A stretch of 64,000 nucleotides of DNA from Alteribacter natronophilus. Its GTDB lineage: Bacteria > Bacillota > Bacilli > Bacillales > Salisediminibacteriaceae. Positions 16,759 to 27,304 of the stretch are shown here, piece after piece. The notes beneath the pieces were generated by a model. That model searched no databases. It saw nothing but the letters and a program-made list of their open reading frames with translations, and was not told the DNA's origin. Each line of letters begins with the position of its first letter. The stretch's first letter is position 1. The translations under genes were made by a program, and so were the position numbers. The stretch is from contig NZ_VCRO01000001.1 in the NCBI RefSeq assembly GCF_006007885.1, positions 1,302,001 through 1,366,000 on the forward strand. Reading direction: 5' to 3'.

Positions 16759-17190
16759 CTACTTCAGTCCGCCGGATTGATTTCTGTCCAGGTAATTCTG
16801 AAGAATCATAACGGCTGCCATTTTATCAATGACGTTTTTCCGTTTTTTCCTGCTGACATCAGCAGAAACAAGCATACGTTCTGCCGCCGCTGTGGTGAGC
16901 CGTTCATCTTCCATTACCACCTTCAGTCCCGTTCTTTCACGGAGAATGTCCGCAAAATCTATACAGGCCTGGCCCCGTTCACCGATATCACCGTTCATAT
17001 GTTTCGGAAGGCCAACGACAATGGTTGTAACGTCATGTTCTTTAATCCAGTGCTGAATCCGCTCGATCGCAGGATCCTGGTAGGTGTCGTTCCACCTGAT
17101 TGTCTCCAGACCCTGGGCTGTCCAGCCGAAAGCATCACTGACGGCGACACCGATGGTTCTGGTGCCGACGTCAAGTCCAAGTGATTTCAT
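16759..17190 (-). CDS. yrrK: YqgF/RuvX-type putative Holliday junction resolvase (YrrK)
   Basis: A 143-residue RNase H-fold nuclease of the YqgF family, linked to Holliday junction resolution and, in some bacteria, to 16S rRNA 5' processing. Visible motifs are the first catalytic Asp in LGLDVGTRTIGVAVSD, VVGLPKHMNG, the Glu in VVMEDERLTTAAAE, and a C-terminal DKMAAVMILQNYLD with the last acidic residue. It starts nine bases after the ireB-like stop and forms the conserved alaS-yrzL-yrrK-yrzB cluster. Confidence 0.93.
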   Translation of the reverse strand: MKSLGLDVGTRTIGVAVSDAFGWTAQGLETIRWNDTYQDPAIERIQHWIKEHDVTTIVVGLPKHMNGDIGERGQACIDFADILRERTGLKVVMEDERLTTAAAERMLVSADVSRKKRKNVIDKMAAVMILQNYLDRNQSGGLK

Positions 17191-17199
17191 TGTTTACCG

Positions 17200-17469
17200 T
17201 TACCCCTCTTTGCTGTGCTGCGTAAGATAGGACTTCACAAGCTCTTCGATCAGCTCGTCCCGCTCAATTTTACGGATCATGGAACGGGCGTCATTGTGTC
17301 TTGGAATGTAGGCCGGGTCTCCGGACAGCAGATAGCCGACAATCTGATTAATCGGGTTGTACCCTTTTTCTTCAAGGGCTGCATAAACTTTCATCAGTAC
17401 TTCTTTTGCGTCTGCATCCATTGAATCATCGTGGAAGTTGAACTTCATCGTGTTATCCATCGAACTCAT
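17200..17469 (-). CDS. yrzL: IreB family regulatory protein (UPF0297, YrzL)
   Basis: An 89-residue protein. Hallmarks are [19 protein letters not shown] and the helical core [20 protein letters not shown] followed by [20 protein letters not shown]. In Enterococcus the homologue IreB is phosphorylated by the Ser/Thr kinase IreK and affects cephalosporin resistance; the role in bacilli is less clear. The frame is open to 17556, but ATG 17469 follows AGGAGAGG at nine bases and gives the family length. It lies between alaS and yrrK. Confidence 0.9.
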   Translation of the reverse strand: MSSMDNTMKFNFHDDSMDADAKEVLMKVYAALEEKGYNPINQIVGYLLSGDPAYIPRHNDARSMIRKIERDELIEELVKSYLTQHSKEG

Positions 17470-17569
17470 AACAAAACACCTCTCCTGTCTGTGTCTCACG
17501 TTCTCCGTGGACCGTTTCATCCTGTTCCTGTCAGAAGGGACCTTTTTCCTTGACACACTCCGGAAGGAA

Positions 17570-20206
17570 TCAGGAATCTCTTTTCACAAGATCTGTCACT
17601 GATGCGAGGGCCTCCTGGAGACGTGACGGGTCTTTCCCGCCTGCCTGGGCCATATCAGGGCGTCCACCGCCACCTCCGCCGCAGCGGCTGGCTACTTCTT
17701 TAACCAGTTTACCCGCATGGTAGCCTTCTTTAACAAGATCTTTGGATACGGAAGCAACAATGCTTACCTTTTCCCCCTGTGCAGCTCCTAATACGAGGAT
17801 ACCTGAGCCGAGCTTGTCTTTCAAAGAATCTGCCATCTGCCGGAGACCATTCATGTCCGAGGCACTCACTTTCGTGCTCAGCACTTTGACACCATCAACT
17901 TCTTCGACCTGATCGAGAACGCTGCCTGCTTCCATATTACCGAGTTTTGCAGCGAGGGATTCGTTTTCCTTCTGCTTATCCTTTAGCTGTTTCTGCAGCT
18001 GTTCCACGCGCTGGGGAACATCATGAAGATTCGCTTTAAGCAGGCCTGCCGCTTCTTTGAGCATTCCAACCTGACTGTTCATATGGCGGTAGGCCCCTTC
18101 TCCGGTTACGGCTTCTATTCGCCGTACCCCTGCTCCGATTCCTGCTTCGGAGACAATTTTAAACAGGCCGATTTCCGCACTGTTGTTTACATGGCAGCCG
18201 CCGCAGAGTTCAAGGCTGTAATCCCCGACTTTTACAACGCGTACTTCATCACCGTATTTCTCTCCGAAAAGGGCCATGGCGCCCATTTCTTTTGCTTCGG
18301 CAAGCGATTTATACATCGTCTGTACCGGGATGCCCTGCCATACTTTTTCATTGACAGCCTGTTCAATTCTCTCCATCTCTTCTTCGCTTACCTGACCGAA
18401 ATGGGAAAAGTCAAAGCGAAGGCGTTCGTTCTGTACAAGTGACCCGGCCTGGTTGACATGATCTCCCAGAACATCTTTAAGTGCCTGGTGAAGAAGATGA
18501 GTTGCCGTATGATTTTTGACGACACCGGTCCGGTTCGACTGATCGACCCTGGCGCTTAGCCCCATTCCTTTTTCCAGGACGCCTTCTGTGACTTCCACTG
18601 TGTGGAGGTTCTGGCCGTTCGGTGCTTTCTGTACATCCAGGACACGGAGTTTTACGCCCTCAGTTTCCATCGTTCCCGTATCAGCAATCTGCCCTCCGCT
18701 TTCTGCATAAAACGGTGTGCGATCCACGATAATCTGGGCGGTTTCTCCGGCTTCAGCCCGCTCAGCCAGTGCCTTGTCCTTTACAATCACGTTTACGACT
18801 GACGGAATTTCAAGTACATCGTAGCCGATGAACTGGCTCGGTTCCTTAATGTTTCCGAGCACCTCGTCCTGGGTCTGCATGGAGCCTGAAGACTGCCGTG
18901 CTGCCCGGGCGCGGTCACGCTGCTTTTTCATTTCTGTTTCGAAACCTTCCGTATCGACCGTGTAGCCGGCATCCGTTACATACTCTTCTGTAAGGTCAAC
19001 CGGGAAGCCGTACGTGTCGTACAGTTTGAATACATCGGCACCGGAAATCTCCGTCTTTCCTTCTTTTTTCGCAGCTTCCATTACTTTATTCAGCATGGCA
19101 AGACCTTCATTCAGCGTTTCATGAAAGCGGTCTTCCTCGTTTTTCACCACTTTGCGGATAAATTCTTCCTTCTCTTTTACTTCAGGATAGAAGGCTTCCA
19201 TAATTTCTCCTGTGACCGGTACGAGTTCATGCATAAACGGACGGTCAATTCCGATCTGCTTGGCATAGCGCACAGCCCTGCGAAGAAGTCTTCTTAAAAC
19301 GTAACCGCGGCCTTCATTGGATGGAAGTGCACCGTCGGATACGGCAAACGTCACAGTCCGGATATGGTCGGCCACCACTTTGAACGCCGTGTCGGTCTCC
19401 GGCGATGCGCCGTATTTTGTATCCGCCATTGCTTCGGTGGCACGTATAATCGGCATAAACAGGTCTGTATCAAAGTTCGTACGGGCATCCTGAATCACGC
19501 TTACCATCCGCTCAAGGCCCATACCGGTATCAATGTTCTTCTTTGGAAGCGGCGTATAGCTCCCGTCCTGATTGTGATTAAACTGGGAAAACACAAGGTT
19601 CCAGATTTCAAGATGACGCTCGTTTTCCCCACCCGGGAACATTTCCGGATCGCTCGGGTCGTCGCCGTATTCCGGTCCTCTGTCGTAGAAAATCTCGGTA
19701 TTTGGACCACACGGGCCTTCACCGATATCCCAGAAGTTTTCCTCCAGCCGGATAATCCGCTCTTTCGGCAGTCCGACTTCCTCGTGCCAGATCTGAAATG
19801 CCTCGTCGTCATCCGGATAAATGGTTACGGCAAGCTTTTCAGGATCGAAACCGATCCACTTTTCACTTGTGAGAAATTCCCACGCCCAGTGAATGGATTC
19901 TTTTTTGAAATAATCACCGATGGAGAAGTTCCCCAGCATTTCAAAGAACGTATGGTGACGGGCTGTTTTCCCCACGTTTTCAATATCATTTGTGCGGATC
20001 GATTTCTGTGCATTTACGATCCGAGGGTTATTTGGGATTACGCGGCCGTCAAAATACTTTTTCAGAGTGGCAACACCACTATTGATCCAGAGCAGGGACG
20101 GATCCTCATGAGGGACCAGTGAAGCACTCGGTTCCACGTCGTGTCCTTTTTCCTTAAAGAAATCGAGATACATCTGTCTTACTTCTGCTGATGTTAATCG
20201 TTTCAT
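17570..20206 (-). CDS. alaS: Alanyl-tRNA synthetase
   Basis: An 878-residue class II synthetase that charges tRNA-Ala and edits mischarged Ser or Gly. It contains the N-terminal aminoacylation domain ([20 protein letters not shown] near residue 65), the editing domain with the zinc-type motif HTATHLLHQ about residue 560 and ELCGGCH about residue 665, and a C-terminal C-Ala domain ending in the glycine-rich [14 protein letters not shown]. Length is normal. It is preceded by a T-box leader with a GCU specifier and a consensus promoter, so expression should follow uncharged tRNA-Ala. Confidence 0.98.
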   Translation of the reverse strand: MKRLTSAEVRQMYLDFFKEKGHDVEPSASLVPHEDPSLLWINSGVATLKKYFDGRVIPNNPRIVNAQKSIRTNDIENVGKTARHHTFFEMLGNFSIGDYFKKESIHWAWEFLTSEKWIGFDPEKLAVTIYPDDDEAFQIWHEEVGLPKERIIRLEENFWDIGEGPCGPNTEIFYDRGPEYGDDPSDPEMFPGGENERHLEIWNLVFSQFNHNQDGSYTPLPKKNIDTGMGLERMVSVIQDARTNFDTDLFMPIIRATEAMADTKYGASPETDTAFKVVADHIRTVTFAVSDGALPSNEGRGYVLRRLLRRAVRYAKQIGIDRPFMHELVPVTGEIMEAFYPEVKEKEEFIRKVVKNEEDRFHETLNEGLAMLNKVMEAAKKEGKTEISGADVFKLYDTYGFPVDLTEEYVTDAGYTVDTEGFETEMKKQRDRARAARQSSGSMQTQDEVLGNIKEPSQFIGYDVLEIPSVVNVIVKDKALAERAEAGETAQIIVDRTPFYAESGGQIADTGTMETEGVKLRVLDVQKAPNGQNLHTVEVTEGVLEKGMGLSARVDQSNRTGVVKNHTATHLLHQALKDVLGDHVNQAGSLVQNERLRFDFSHFGQVSEEEMERIEQAVNEKVWQGIPVQTMYKSLAEAKEMGAMALFGEKYGDEVRVVKVGDYSLELCGGCHVNNSAEIGLFKIVSEAGIGAGVRRIEAVTGEGAYRHMNSQVGMLKEAAGLLKANLHDVPQRVEQLQKQLKDKQKENESLAAKLGNMEAGSVLDQVEEVDGVKVLSTKVSASDMNGLRQMADSLKDKLGSGILVLGAAQGEKVSIVASVSKDLVKEGYHAGKLVKEVASRCGGGGGGRPDMAQAGGKDPSRLQEALASVTDLVKRDS

Positions 20207-20275
20207 CAGTTTTTCCTCCTTTTTTAAATGGTGCTGGCTTTTCCGTGTACTGGTGCGCTGTCCGGAAATTCAGGG

Positions 20276-20538
20276 CATAAAAAAATCCCGCCCCTGAAAA
20301 TCAGGGACGAGAGTATGTATACTCACGCGGTACCACCCTGGTTACGTACCCGTTTTCGGGGACGTCACCTCGCAACACAGTAACAGTGTGTCAGCCGGCA
20401 GGGATTAGCCTGCTCTCCGGAGTAGCCGAACGTCAATCTTCACCGGATTCCTTTCAGCCTGGGGAATCCTCTCTGGGAGGTGGGCTTTGACGTTTCCGTT
20501 CCTTCACCAATTTCACTTATGAATGTCTGTCTGCTCTC
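20276..20538 (-). promoter_or_regulatory. T-box riboswitch, alanine-specific, upstream of alaS
   Basis: The minus-strand leader contains the invariant GGGTGGTACCGCG (20325-20338), which pairs with the tRNA acceptor end, followed by an intrinsic terminator (about 20281-20312, GGGCGGGATTTTTTT). The upper Stem I pairing AACGTCAA/TTGACGTT is followed at once by CGGCTACTCC. The specifier is therefore read as GCU (20426-20424), an alanine codon matching alaS. Confidence 0.93.
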
Positions 20539-20567
20539 ATTATAGAAAGCGGGACGGACGTTGTCAA
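20539..20567 (-). promoter_or_regulatory. Consensus sigma-A promoter for alaS
   Basis: TTGACA (20567-20562), a 17-base spacer and TATAAT (20544-20539) form a perfect consensus. The -35 box overlaps the stop codon of the upstream yrrI gene. Confidence 0.85.
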
Positions 20568-21652
20568 TAACGGTCATGGTCAATCGGCACCCTTCTGTCC
20601 CGTATAAGCTTTCTTATATGGATCAAAAAGACTTTTACTACAGCGAGAAGGGGGACAGCTGCGATCAGGCCGATCACACCGGCAAGTTCCCCACCGACCA
20701 CCAGGGCAAAAATAATCAGCACCGGATGCATATGAAGCGACCTGCCGACAATCAGCGGGCCGAGGATGTTACCTTCGATGACCTGAACGACCAGCACGAC
20801 ACCGATAACGAGCAGGGCCGTCTGGAGATTGACTGTCAGGGCAACCGCCAGGGCAGGCACTGCGCCGATAAAGGGACCGAAATACGGAATGATATTCGTA
20901 ATGGCAATAAAGGTTGCGATCAGGGATGCATACGGCAGACCGATCAGCCAGAATCCGGCGAAAGATACGATCCCAACTCCTATACAGACGAGAATCTGCC
21001 CGCGGATGTAGTTGCCAAGGGATTCATCCACATCGTGCATCAGCTGTTTCCCTTCCCCGCGCCACCTTTCAGGAGTAAAGTACCAGACTGTTTTATAGAT
21101 CAGACGGATATCCTTCAGGAGGTAAAAAACGATGAACGGAATCACGATCAGAAGAAACATAAGATCCCAGACGGTGCGGAGGATATTGACAATTCCAAGC
21201 ACGAGGTCTGCTGTGACCGCTTCGCCTCTTTCCAGCCAGGCGTCCGCTTTTGCCTGGAAATTGTCCGGCAGCCACGCTGTCTGTTCATGAAATTCCGCTA
21301 CCCAGTCTCTGTAGGTGCCCGCCAGTACAGGCAGCTGATTGAGAAGATCCTTTCCTTCTGCAATGAGATACGGTGTGGCTTTAATAACAGCAGTAACGAA
21401 AAGAGCTGTAAAAATACCGAAAATAAGAAGAATGGAGTAAGGACGGTGAATGCCTTTCCTGTCGAGCCACTCTACAGCCGGATGAAGAAGATAGGTGAGA
21501 AATACGGCTGCGGCAAAAGGGAGCAGAATCCTGCCTGCCTTTACCCATAGTCCGCTAAGGGCATCCATCATCATATAGAGAACTGCGGCAATAATCAGTG
21601 CCAGCAGAATAATACCGAGCTGCATAAGCCGGCGTAAAGGCCCTTCTCTCAC
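20564..21652 (-). CDS. yrrI: AI-2E family transporter-like membrane protein (YrrI)
   Basis: About 362 residues with seven or eight hydrophobic segments. The family includes TqsA and proton or sodium exporters, so the exported substrate is uncertain. Visible elements are the opening helix LGIILLALIIAAVLYMMMDA, a soluble middle part (IRGQILVCIGVG after FTPERWRGEGKQLMHDVDES), and the C-terminal block IGAVPALAVAL with NILGPLIVGRSLHMHPVLI. The frame runs back through the upstream terminator to 21820, so the likely start is GTG 21652 after GAGGGGG. It lies between the small yrz genes and alaS. Confidence 0.88.
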   Translation of the reverse strand: MREGPLRRLMQLGIILLALIIAAVLYMMMDALSGLWVKAGRILLPFAAAVFLTYLLHPAVEWLDRKGIHRPYSILLIFGIFTALFVTAVIKATPYLIAEGKDLLNQLPVLAGTYRDWVAEFHEQTAWLPDNFQAKADAWLERGEAVTADLVLGIVNILRTVWDLMFLLIVIPFIVFYLLKDIRLIYKTVWYFTPERWRGEGKQLMHDVDESLGNYIRGQILVCIGVGIVSFAGFWLIGLPYASLIATFIAITNIIPYFGPFIGAVPALAVALTVNLQTALLVIGVVLVVQVIEGNILGPLIVGRSLHMHPVLIIFALVVGGELAGVIGLIAAVPLLAVVKVFLIHIRKLIRDRRVPIDHDRY

Positions 21653-21769
21653 ATTCCACACCCCCTCTGTCTTAGAGTGCGCCCAGGATGGGATTTTTAA
21701 CCGGAGGGATTGGGTGGAACGCGGGAGTTCCGGGAGGGAGTCGGATAAAAACCCCCTCATCCGGAACAC

Positions 21770-21806
21770 AAAAAAACCGGCCGTTCCCACTAAAGGGTCC
21801 GGCCGG
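21770..21806 (-). terminator. Terminator of the YrzQ-like gene
   Basis: CCGGCCG-type stem (CCGGCCGGACCC/GGGAACGGCCGG on the minus strand) followed by seven T residues. Confidence 0.9.
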
Positions 21807-21851
21807 CAGAAATCCGGCATCCCGGGAGCAGTCCCGGGTATACCAGTGCTG

Positions 21852-22049
21852 TTATGAGATCGCTCTCATTACTCTTCTCCGGTAACGCTTCATCTGACGT
21901 TTGCTCGGCATAATGTCATCGAGAGCAAACTCTTCAAGAAAGTTCGCGTTATCGATCCGCTTTTTCCAGCGTTTTCTGCTTTTCTGGTCCATCGTCATGG
22001 TGTAGTAAGCTACCCCTGCACCGATGGCCAAAAGTCCGAAAGTCCTCAT
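21852..22049 (-). CDS. Small DUF3918/YrzQ-like protein
   Basis: A 65-residue basic protein with an N-terminal hydrophobic stretch (GLLAIGAGVAYYTMTM) and a C-terminal amphipathic basic part (PSKRQMKRYRRRVMRAI). The combination resembles the DUF3918 (YrzQ) family found next to yrrI in Bacillus. It is longer than the usual 45 or so residues, with an extra middle segment (RWKKRIDNANFLEEFALDDI). Function is unknown. It lies 17 bases after the zinc-ribbon gene and ends at a strong terminator. Confidence 0.6.
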   Translation of the reverse strand: MRTFGLLAIGAGVAYYTMTMDQKSRKRWKKRIDNANFLEEFALDDIMPSKRQMKRYRRRVMRAIS

Positions 22050-22066
22050 TCGTCTGTCACCACCAG

Positions 22067-22264
22067 TCAGAAGTCTGTATTGACACGACGTTCTTCTTCT
22101 GCGAAAAGGTCATCGAGGGAACTCAGTGTTCCGTCAGACTCCACTTGATGGAGTGACAGCCGGCCGTTCGTCAGGGTCAGTTCGATGAAGCAGTTCCAGC
22201 AGTAGTACTGGTTTGCTCCAATCTTTCCAATATCTTTGCTTTTACAGTTCGGGCAACGCATCAT
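22067..22264 (-). CDS. Zinc-ribbon small protein (YrzR-like)
   Basis: A 66-residue protein beginning MMRCPNCKSKDIGKIGANQY, with a second knuckle YCWNC. The two CxxC pairs form a probable zinc ribbon. A tail rich in acidic residues follows (LDDLFAEEERRVN). ATG 22264 is preceded by GGAGGAGAGCAG; an earlier start at 22285 has no site. It lies between yrrD and the YrzQ-like gene, the usual place for YrzR. A nucleic-acid or protein-binding role is possible but unproven. Confidence 0.7.
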   Translation of the reverse strand: MMRCPNCKSKDIGKIGANQYYCWNCFIELTLTNGRLSLHQVESDGTLSSLDDLFAEEERRVNTDF

Positions 22265-22290
22265 TCTGCTCTCCTCCAGACACAAAATTG

Positions 22291-22761
22291 TCAGGTCCGC
22301 AGCACCAGACGGTCTTTTTCGGTCCTTAGAGGAGCAGATGTTTTTACTACATGCCGCCCTTCAAAAAGGTCTGAAAAGAACCCCCTGGTCACTTCATACC
22401 CTACAATCGTGCCCGATTCATCGAGAAAATATACATCCTCCAGCAGTCCTGCGACGCTGCCGTCTCCGGCTGTAAGGAACATGCCGAATAAATGCCTGCC
22501 GCCGTCGTGGAAGCGGTGGTACCCCTCACTGGGTACTAATGTCAGGTCCCCCTCTTTTTTTACAAAAAAGCCTGACATATCGCCCCGTTCAATAGCTGAG
22601 AGAGCTAAAAACGTACGGCGGCTCCACCAGTGGCGGCCCGTTACCCGATAACCTGCGACTGCCCCGTCACGGTTTACAAAGATATCCGTTACCTGTCCGA
22701 TACAGCGGCCGTTCTCAAGGGAAAAGACGGATGTTCCCTTGACCTTTTGAAATGTCCGCAA
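22291..22761 (-). CDS. yrrD: PRC-barrel domain protein (YrrD)
   Basis: A 156-residue protein with two PRC-barrel units: residues about 5-75 (VFSLENGRCIGQVTDIFVNR onward) and about 85-155 (VAGLLEDVYFLDESGTIVGY onward). PRC-barrels are protein-interaction or ligand modules found in RimM and photosynthetic reaction centres; the role of YrrD is unknown. It follows recD2 by about 25 bases, as in B. subtilis, where glnQHMP then follows; those genes are absent here. Confidence 0.87.
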   Translation of the reverse strand: MRTFQKVKGTSVFSLENGRCIGQVTDIFVNRDGAVAGYRVTGRHWWSRRTFLALSAIERGDMSGFFVKKEGDLTLVPSEGYHRFHDGGRHLFGMFLTAGDGSVAGLLEDVYFLDESGTIVGYEVTRGFFSDLFEGRHVVKTSAPLRTEKDRLVLRT

Positions 22762-22786
22762 AGGGCATCACACCTTTCGAACACTC

Positions 22787-25093
22787 TTAGTCTTTGGCAG
22801 CACCCGTCTTCTCATGCTGGTTAGTGGCTTCCATAAATGCCTCTTTAAGTTTTTTTCGGAGCGTTGTGTTCCTTACAAGATCGTCGTCCCGGCCCACAGC
22901 AAGCTCGACAGCACCCCAGTCCCCGCAAAGGAGCAGAAAATCCTTGGCCCGCGTAACCCCGGTATAAATCAGGTTTTTACGGAGCATTCGTGCATAATTG
23001 CGGATCACAGGCATGACCACGATCGGAAATTCACTTCCCTGGGATTTATGAATCGAGCAGCAGTATGCGTGAGTAATCTGGTTCAGATCGCTTTTCGAGT
23101 ACGCCACCTCAATACCGTCAAATGAGATTACAATCATCGTTTCATTCTGCTCTGTTTCCTTTGGCAGAAATATGGCTACGATTTCACCGCGGTCCCCGTT
23201 ATAAACGTTCTCCTCCGGGTTATTAACCAGCTGAAGAACCATGTCGCCGTGCCGGTAAACGACATCTCCAAAAGCCACTTCCCGCTTCTGTTCTTTTGGA
23301 GGGTTAAAAAGCTCCTGGAGCATCTGATTGAGCGCTGTTACCCCTGCATCTCCCCGGTACATGGGAGCAAGCACCTGGATATCGCGGGCGGAATACCCCC
23401 GGGCCACCGCTTTTTCACAGATCTGCCTGACCGCATCCGGCACCTGCGGCGGTCCACACGGGATAAAACGCAGATCATTCCCGGCTGAACTTTCTGCGGA
23501 AATCCTGTTCCCGTCTTTTATGTCATGGGAAAACGTAATAATGCTCGACCCTTCCGCCTGCCTGAAGATCGCGGTCAGCTGGACAGAAGGGACAATTTGC
23601 GCCTTCAGAATATCGCTCAGTACCTGACCCGGTCCGACTGACGGCAACTGATCCTCATCACCTACAAAGAGCACCTGCATTTCATCGGGAACGGCCCGGA
23701 GGAGCTGATTGCACAGCCATGTATCCACCATCGACATTTCATCGAGAATGATCAGGTTTCCTTCCAGCTGCTGATGATCGCCGTATTCCAGGTCGTCCTG
23801 ATTTCCTTTGTATCCGAGAAGACGGTGAATCGTGGATGCAGGCAGACCGGTGGATTCACTCATCCGTTTGGCCGCACGTCCGGTCGGTGCAGCGAGAATT
23901 ACAGGAAACTGATCATCCTTTTTATAGTCATCCGGATTCACCGAAAGACCTTTTAACCTGCCGTAAACTTCCACCAGTCCGTTAATCACTGTCGTTTTTC
24001 CGGTTCCAGGCCCTCCGGTAAGGACCGTTACGCCGGACGTAAGTGCGGTCCGGATCGCTTCTTTCTGGGAATCAGCATACTCAATCCCAAGTGACTCCTC
24101 TGTTTTCCCAAGAGCCTTCAGAAATTCGGACTCCGGAAATTCCTCCACTGATTTTCCTCTGGTGATGAGACGGTGAAGGTTGGTGACAATTCCTTTCTCG
24201 GCAAAGTAGAGCGTATTCAGGTACATCCTGTCTTCTTCAACTTTGACTTTGTCCTCCTCGCCCATTTCAATAATCTGCCGGGCAATGTCGTCTTCACTCA
24301 CACGCTCCGTTCCGCTTAAAAGACGCTGTGCCTCAAGGAGGACATCCCTTGTCGGTGTGTACACGTGACCGTTATTCATGGACTGTTCAGTCAGAACATA
24401 AAAGATGGCAGCCTTAATCCGGTCCGGGTGGTTGCCCGTAAGCCCCTGCTTCTGACCGATGGCATCCGCTTTGGCAAAGCCGATTCCTTCCACGTCCTCA
24501 ATCATCTGATAAGGGTTTTCCTCGATGATTCGCATGGCGTCGAGCTTGTAGGCCTGGAACACTTTCATGGCAAGCTGAAGGCCGAAACCGTAATCGTAAA
24601 GGGTAAGAAGCACCTGTTCGACACCCTGTTCCTCTACAAGCACCTTATATATCTGATCAGCCTTATCCTGCTTCAGACCGTTCACCCGTTCAAGAATTCC
24701 CTTATCGGCAAGAATAGCACTCAGGGCATTTTCACCCAGTTCATCCACAATTTTTTCAGCTGTCTTCTGACCCACTCCCGGGAATCGTTCGCTTGAAAGG
24801 TAATGGACGATCCCGTGCTTTGTCTGAGGAACTTCTTTTCTCACCTGTTCGGCTTTAAACTGCCGGCCAAACCGTGGATGATCCTTCATCTCACCGTGGT
24901 AGAGGTATGTAACATCGTGTTCAGGCTTTGGCAGAACGCCGACAACCGTCAATTCCCGCTCCGAAAGATCAAGGCTTGTTTCAATCACCTTGACCTTCGC
25001 AACGGTATAAAGACTTTCTTCATTATGATAAATAAGATGAAGGAGTTCCCCTTTTACATGATTGGTCTGAAATGTCTCCTCTGTTCCGATCAT
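22787..25093 (-). CDS. recD2: RecD2 DNA helicase (YrrC)
   Basis: A 768-residue superfamily 1B 5'-3' helicase without RecBC partners, involved in repair, replication fork progress and mismatch repair in Firmicutes. The N-terminal OB-like part is followed by helix-hairpin-helix elements (PGVGQKTAEKIVDELGE and VEGIGFAKADAIGQ). The motor core has Walker A LTGGPGTGKTTVINGL near residue 355, the Walker B-type LIILDEMSMVD, and the C-terminal motif HKSQGSEFPIVVMPV. It follows the TPR gene by 32 bases and shares that operon. Confidence 0.95.
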   Translation of the reverse strand: MIGTEETFQTNHVKGELLHLIYHNEESLYTVAKVKVIETSLDLSERELTVVGVLPKPEHDVTYLYHGEMKDHPRFGRQFKAEQVRKEVPQTKHGIVHYLSSERFPGVGQKTAEKIVDELGENALSAILADKGILERVNGLKQDKADQIYKVLVEEQGVEQVLLTLYDYGFGLQLAMKVFQAYKLDAMRIIEENPYQMIEDVEGIGFAKADAIGQKQGLTGNHPDRIKAAIFYVLTEQSMNNGHVYTPTRDVLLEAQRLLSGTERVSEDDIARQIIEMGEEDKVKVEEDRMYLNTLYFAEKGIVTNLHRLITRGKSVEEFPESEFLKALGKTEESLGIEYADSQKEAIRTALTSGVTVLTGGPGTGKTTVINGLVEVYGRLKGLSVNPDDYKKDDQFPVILAAPTGRAAKRMSESTGLPASTIHRLLGYKGNQDDLEYGDHQQLEGNLIILDEMSMVDTWLCNQLLRAVPDEMQVLFVGDEDQLPSVGPGQVLSDILKAQIVPSVQLTAIFRQAEGSSIITFSHDIKDGNRISAESSAGNDLRFIPCGPPQVPDAVRQICEKAVARGYSARDIQVLAPMYRGDAGVTALNQMLQELFNPPKEQKREVAFGDVVYRHGDMVLQLVNNPEENVYNGDRGEIVAIFLPKETEQNETMIVISFDGIEVAYSKSDLNQITHAYCCSIHKSQGSEFPIVVMPVIRNYARMLRKNLIYTGVTRAKDFLLLCGDWGAVELAVGRDDDLVRNTTLRKKLKEAFMEATNQHEKTGAAKD

Positions 25094-25125
25094 GGCAATC
25101 CGCCTGCTTTCTCGTCCGACTTTCC

Positions 25126-25788
25126 TTACTGCTGTCTGAGCTGTTCTTCAATCTGGCGCTTACCGTTCTGACTCAGAACGTGATCGGGCTGGATTTGAAT
25201 TGCCTTATCGAACATCTCCACCGCTTTCTCTCCTTCTTCCTTGTAGGCGTAGGCCACACCAAGGTTAAAGTAACTGTCTGCATGCTTCGGATCGAGTTTA
25301 ATTACATCCTCAAAAGCTTCCATAGCCTGATCAACCAGTTCAAGCTGCGCAAGGGTCAAAGCATAGTAAAACAGTGCATCCACGTCCTGGGGGTTCAGTT
25401 CCGCAGACCGCTGAAGGCTTGGCAGTGCCCGGGACATATCCCCTTTCTGGTAGTGACTGAATCCGAGCATGTAATAGACGTCTGCCTGCTTAAGTCCGTA
25501 AGAAAGGGCAGTCTGATAGGCATCTATGGCATTGTCGAAATCGTCACGGTTAAAAAAGATATTTCCTTTTCCGTAGTGGGCAGCAGCGGTTTCCCCTTCA
25601 AGTGTTATCGCTTTGTCAAAAAATCGGATCGCCTTGTCGTCTTCTTTTACTGCCGCGAGCAGGTTTCCGAAGTTTGTGTAGGCTACAGGATCATCCGGGT
25701 TTTCTTCTATGGCTTCGTTTAACAGTTTCGCTGCCGCTTCAAGATCCCCTTCCTGCATTTCTTTAACAGCCTGCTGGTTTTTATCCAT
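25126..25788 (-). CDS. yrrB: TPR repeat protein (YrrB)
   Basis: About 220 residues made almost entirely of tetratricopeptide repeats, roughly six units, for example VAYTNFGNLLAAVKEDDKAI, AAHYGKGNIFFNRDDFDNAI and SYFNLGVAYAYKEEGEKAVE. No signal peptide or membrane segment. It is presumably a protein-interaction scaffold; B. subtilis YrrB has been studied structurally, but its partner is unclear to me. ATG 25788 follows CAGGGAGAG; the upstream frame to 25896 has no site. It lies upstream of recD2; a palindromic repeat separates it from mnmA. Confidence 0.9.
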   Translation of the reverse strand: MDKNQQAVKEMQEGDLEAAAKLLNEAIEENPDDPVAYTNFGNLLAAVKEDDKAIRFFDKAITLEGETAAAHYGKGNIFFNRDDFDNAIDAYQTALSYGLKQADVYYMLGFSHYQKGDMSRALPSLQRSAELNPQDVDALFYYALTLAQLELVDQAMEAFEDVIKLDPKHADSYFNLGVAYAYKEEGEKAVEMFDKAIQIQPDHVLSQNGKRQIEEQLRQQ

Positions 25789-25853
25789 TGTGATGCACTC
25801 TCCCTGAAAAAATATATCTTCGTACTTGAAGTACGTGTTAAGTAAAGTAATGC

Positions 25854-26090
25854 GAGGCTGGGACAGAAGTATTTTTACAGACGCAAATCCGAACAATTAA
25901 TATGCGATGCTGAAAATCGCTCCTGAAATATACGCCGCTTTCCGCGGGAAGCGGCTGAGCCTCCGCGTGCTTCGCTACTTAAGGGGTCTCACCTGCGCTT
26001 TTCTTCCCGCAGGAGTCGGCGAATATTTCATCCGCTTGTCAGCTTTTTGTTCGGATTCTAATCTAAATACTTTCTTTGTGTCCCAGCCTC
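25854..26090. repeat. Long palindromic dispersed-type element (family 3)
   Basis: A 237-bp element with perfect 12-bp terminal inverted repeats (GAGGCTGGGACA/TGTCCCAGCCTC), an inner perfect 11-bp inverted pair (AATCCGAACAA/TTGTTCGGATT), and complementary GC blocks near the centre (CGCCGCTTTCCGCGGGAA against TTCCCGCAGGAGTCGGCG). No coding potential and no flanking duplication were seen. It fills most of the 406-base gap between mnmA and yrrB. Only one copy lies in this window. Confidence 0.75.
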
Positions 26091-26194
26091 TGTGTTGTTT
26101 TTTTGTAATCTTTAAAGTTCCGCTTTATGCCTTACGCTCGCTTTCCACGGCGATGCCGGCAAGTCCCGCGTTGAGTCTCCCCTGAAAAGCGGAC

Positions 26195-27304
<1,110 letters not shown>

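Noticed and set aside
26105-26194. Truncated family 1 repeat copy downstream of mnmA
   Set aside because: Only scattered similarity (CTTTAAAGTTCC and GCTTTCC) is visible; too weak to list.
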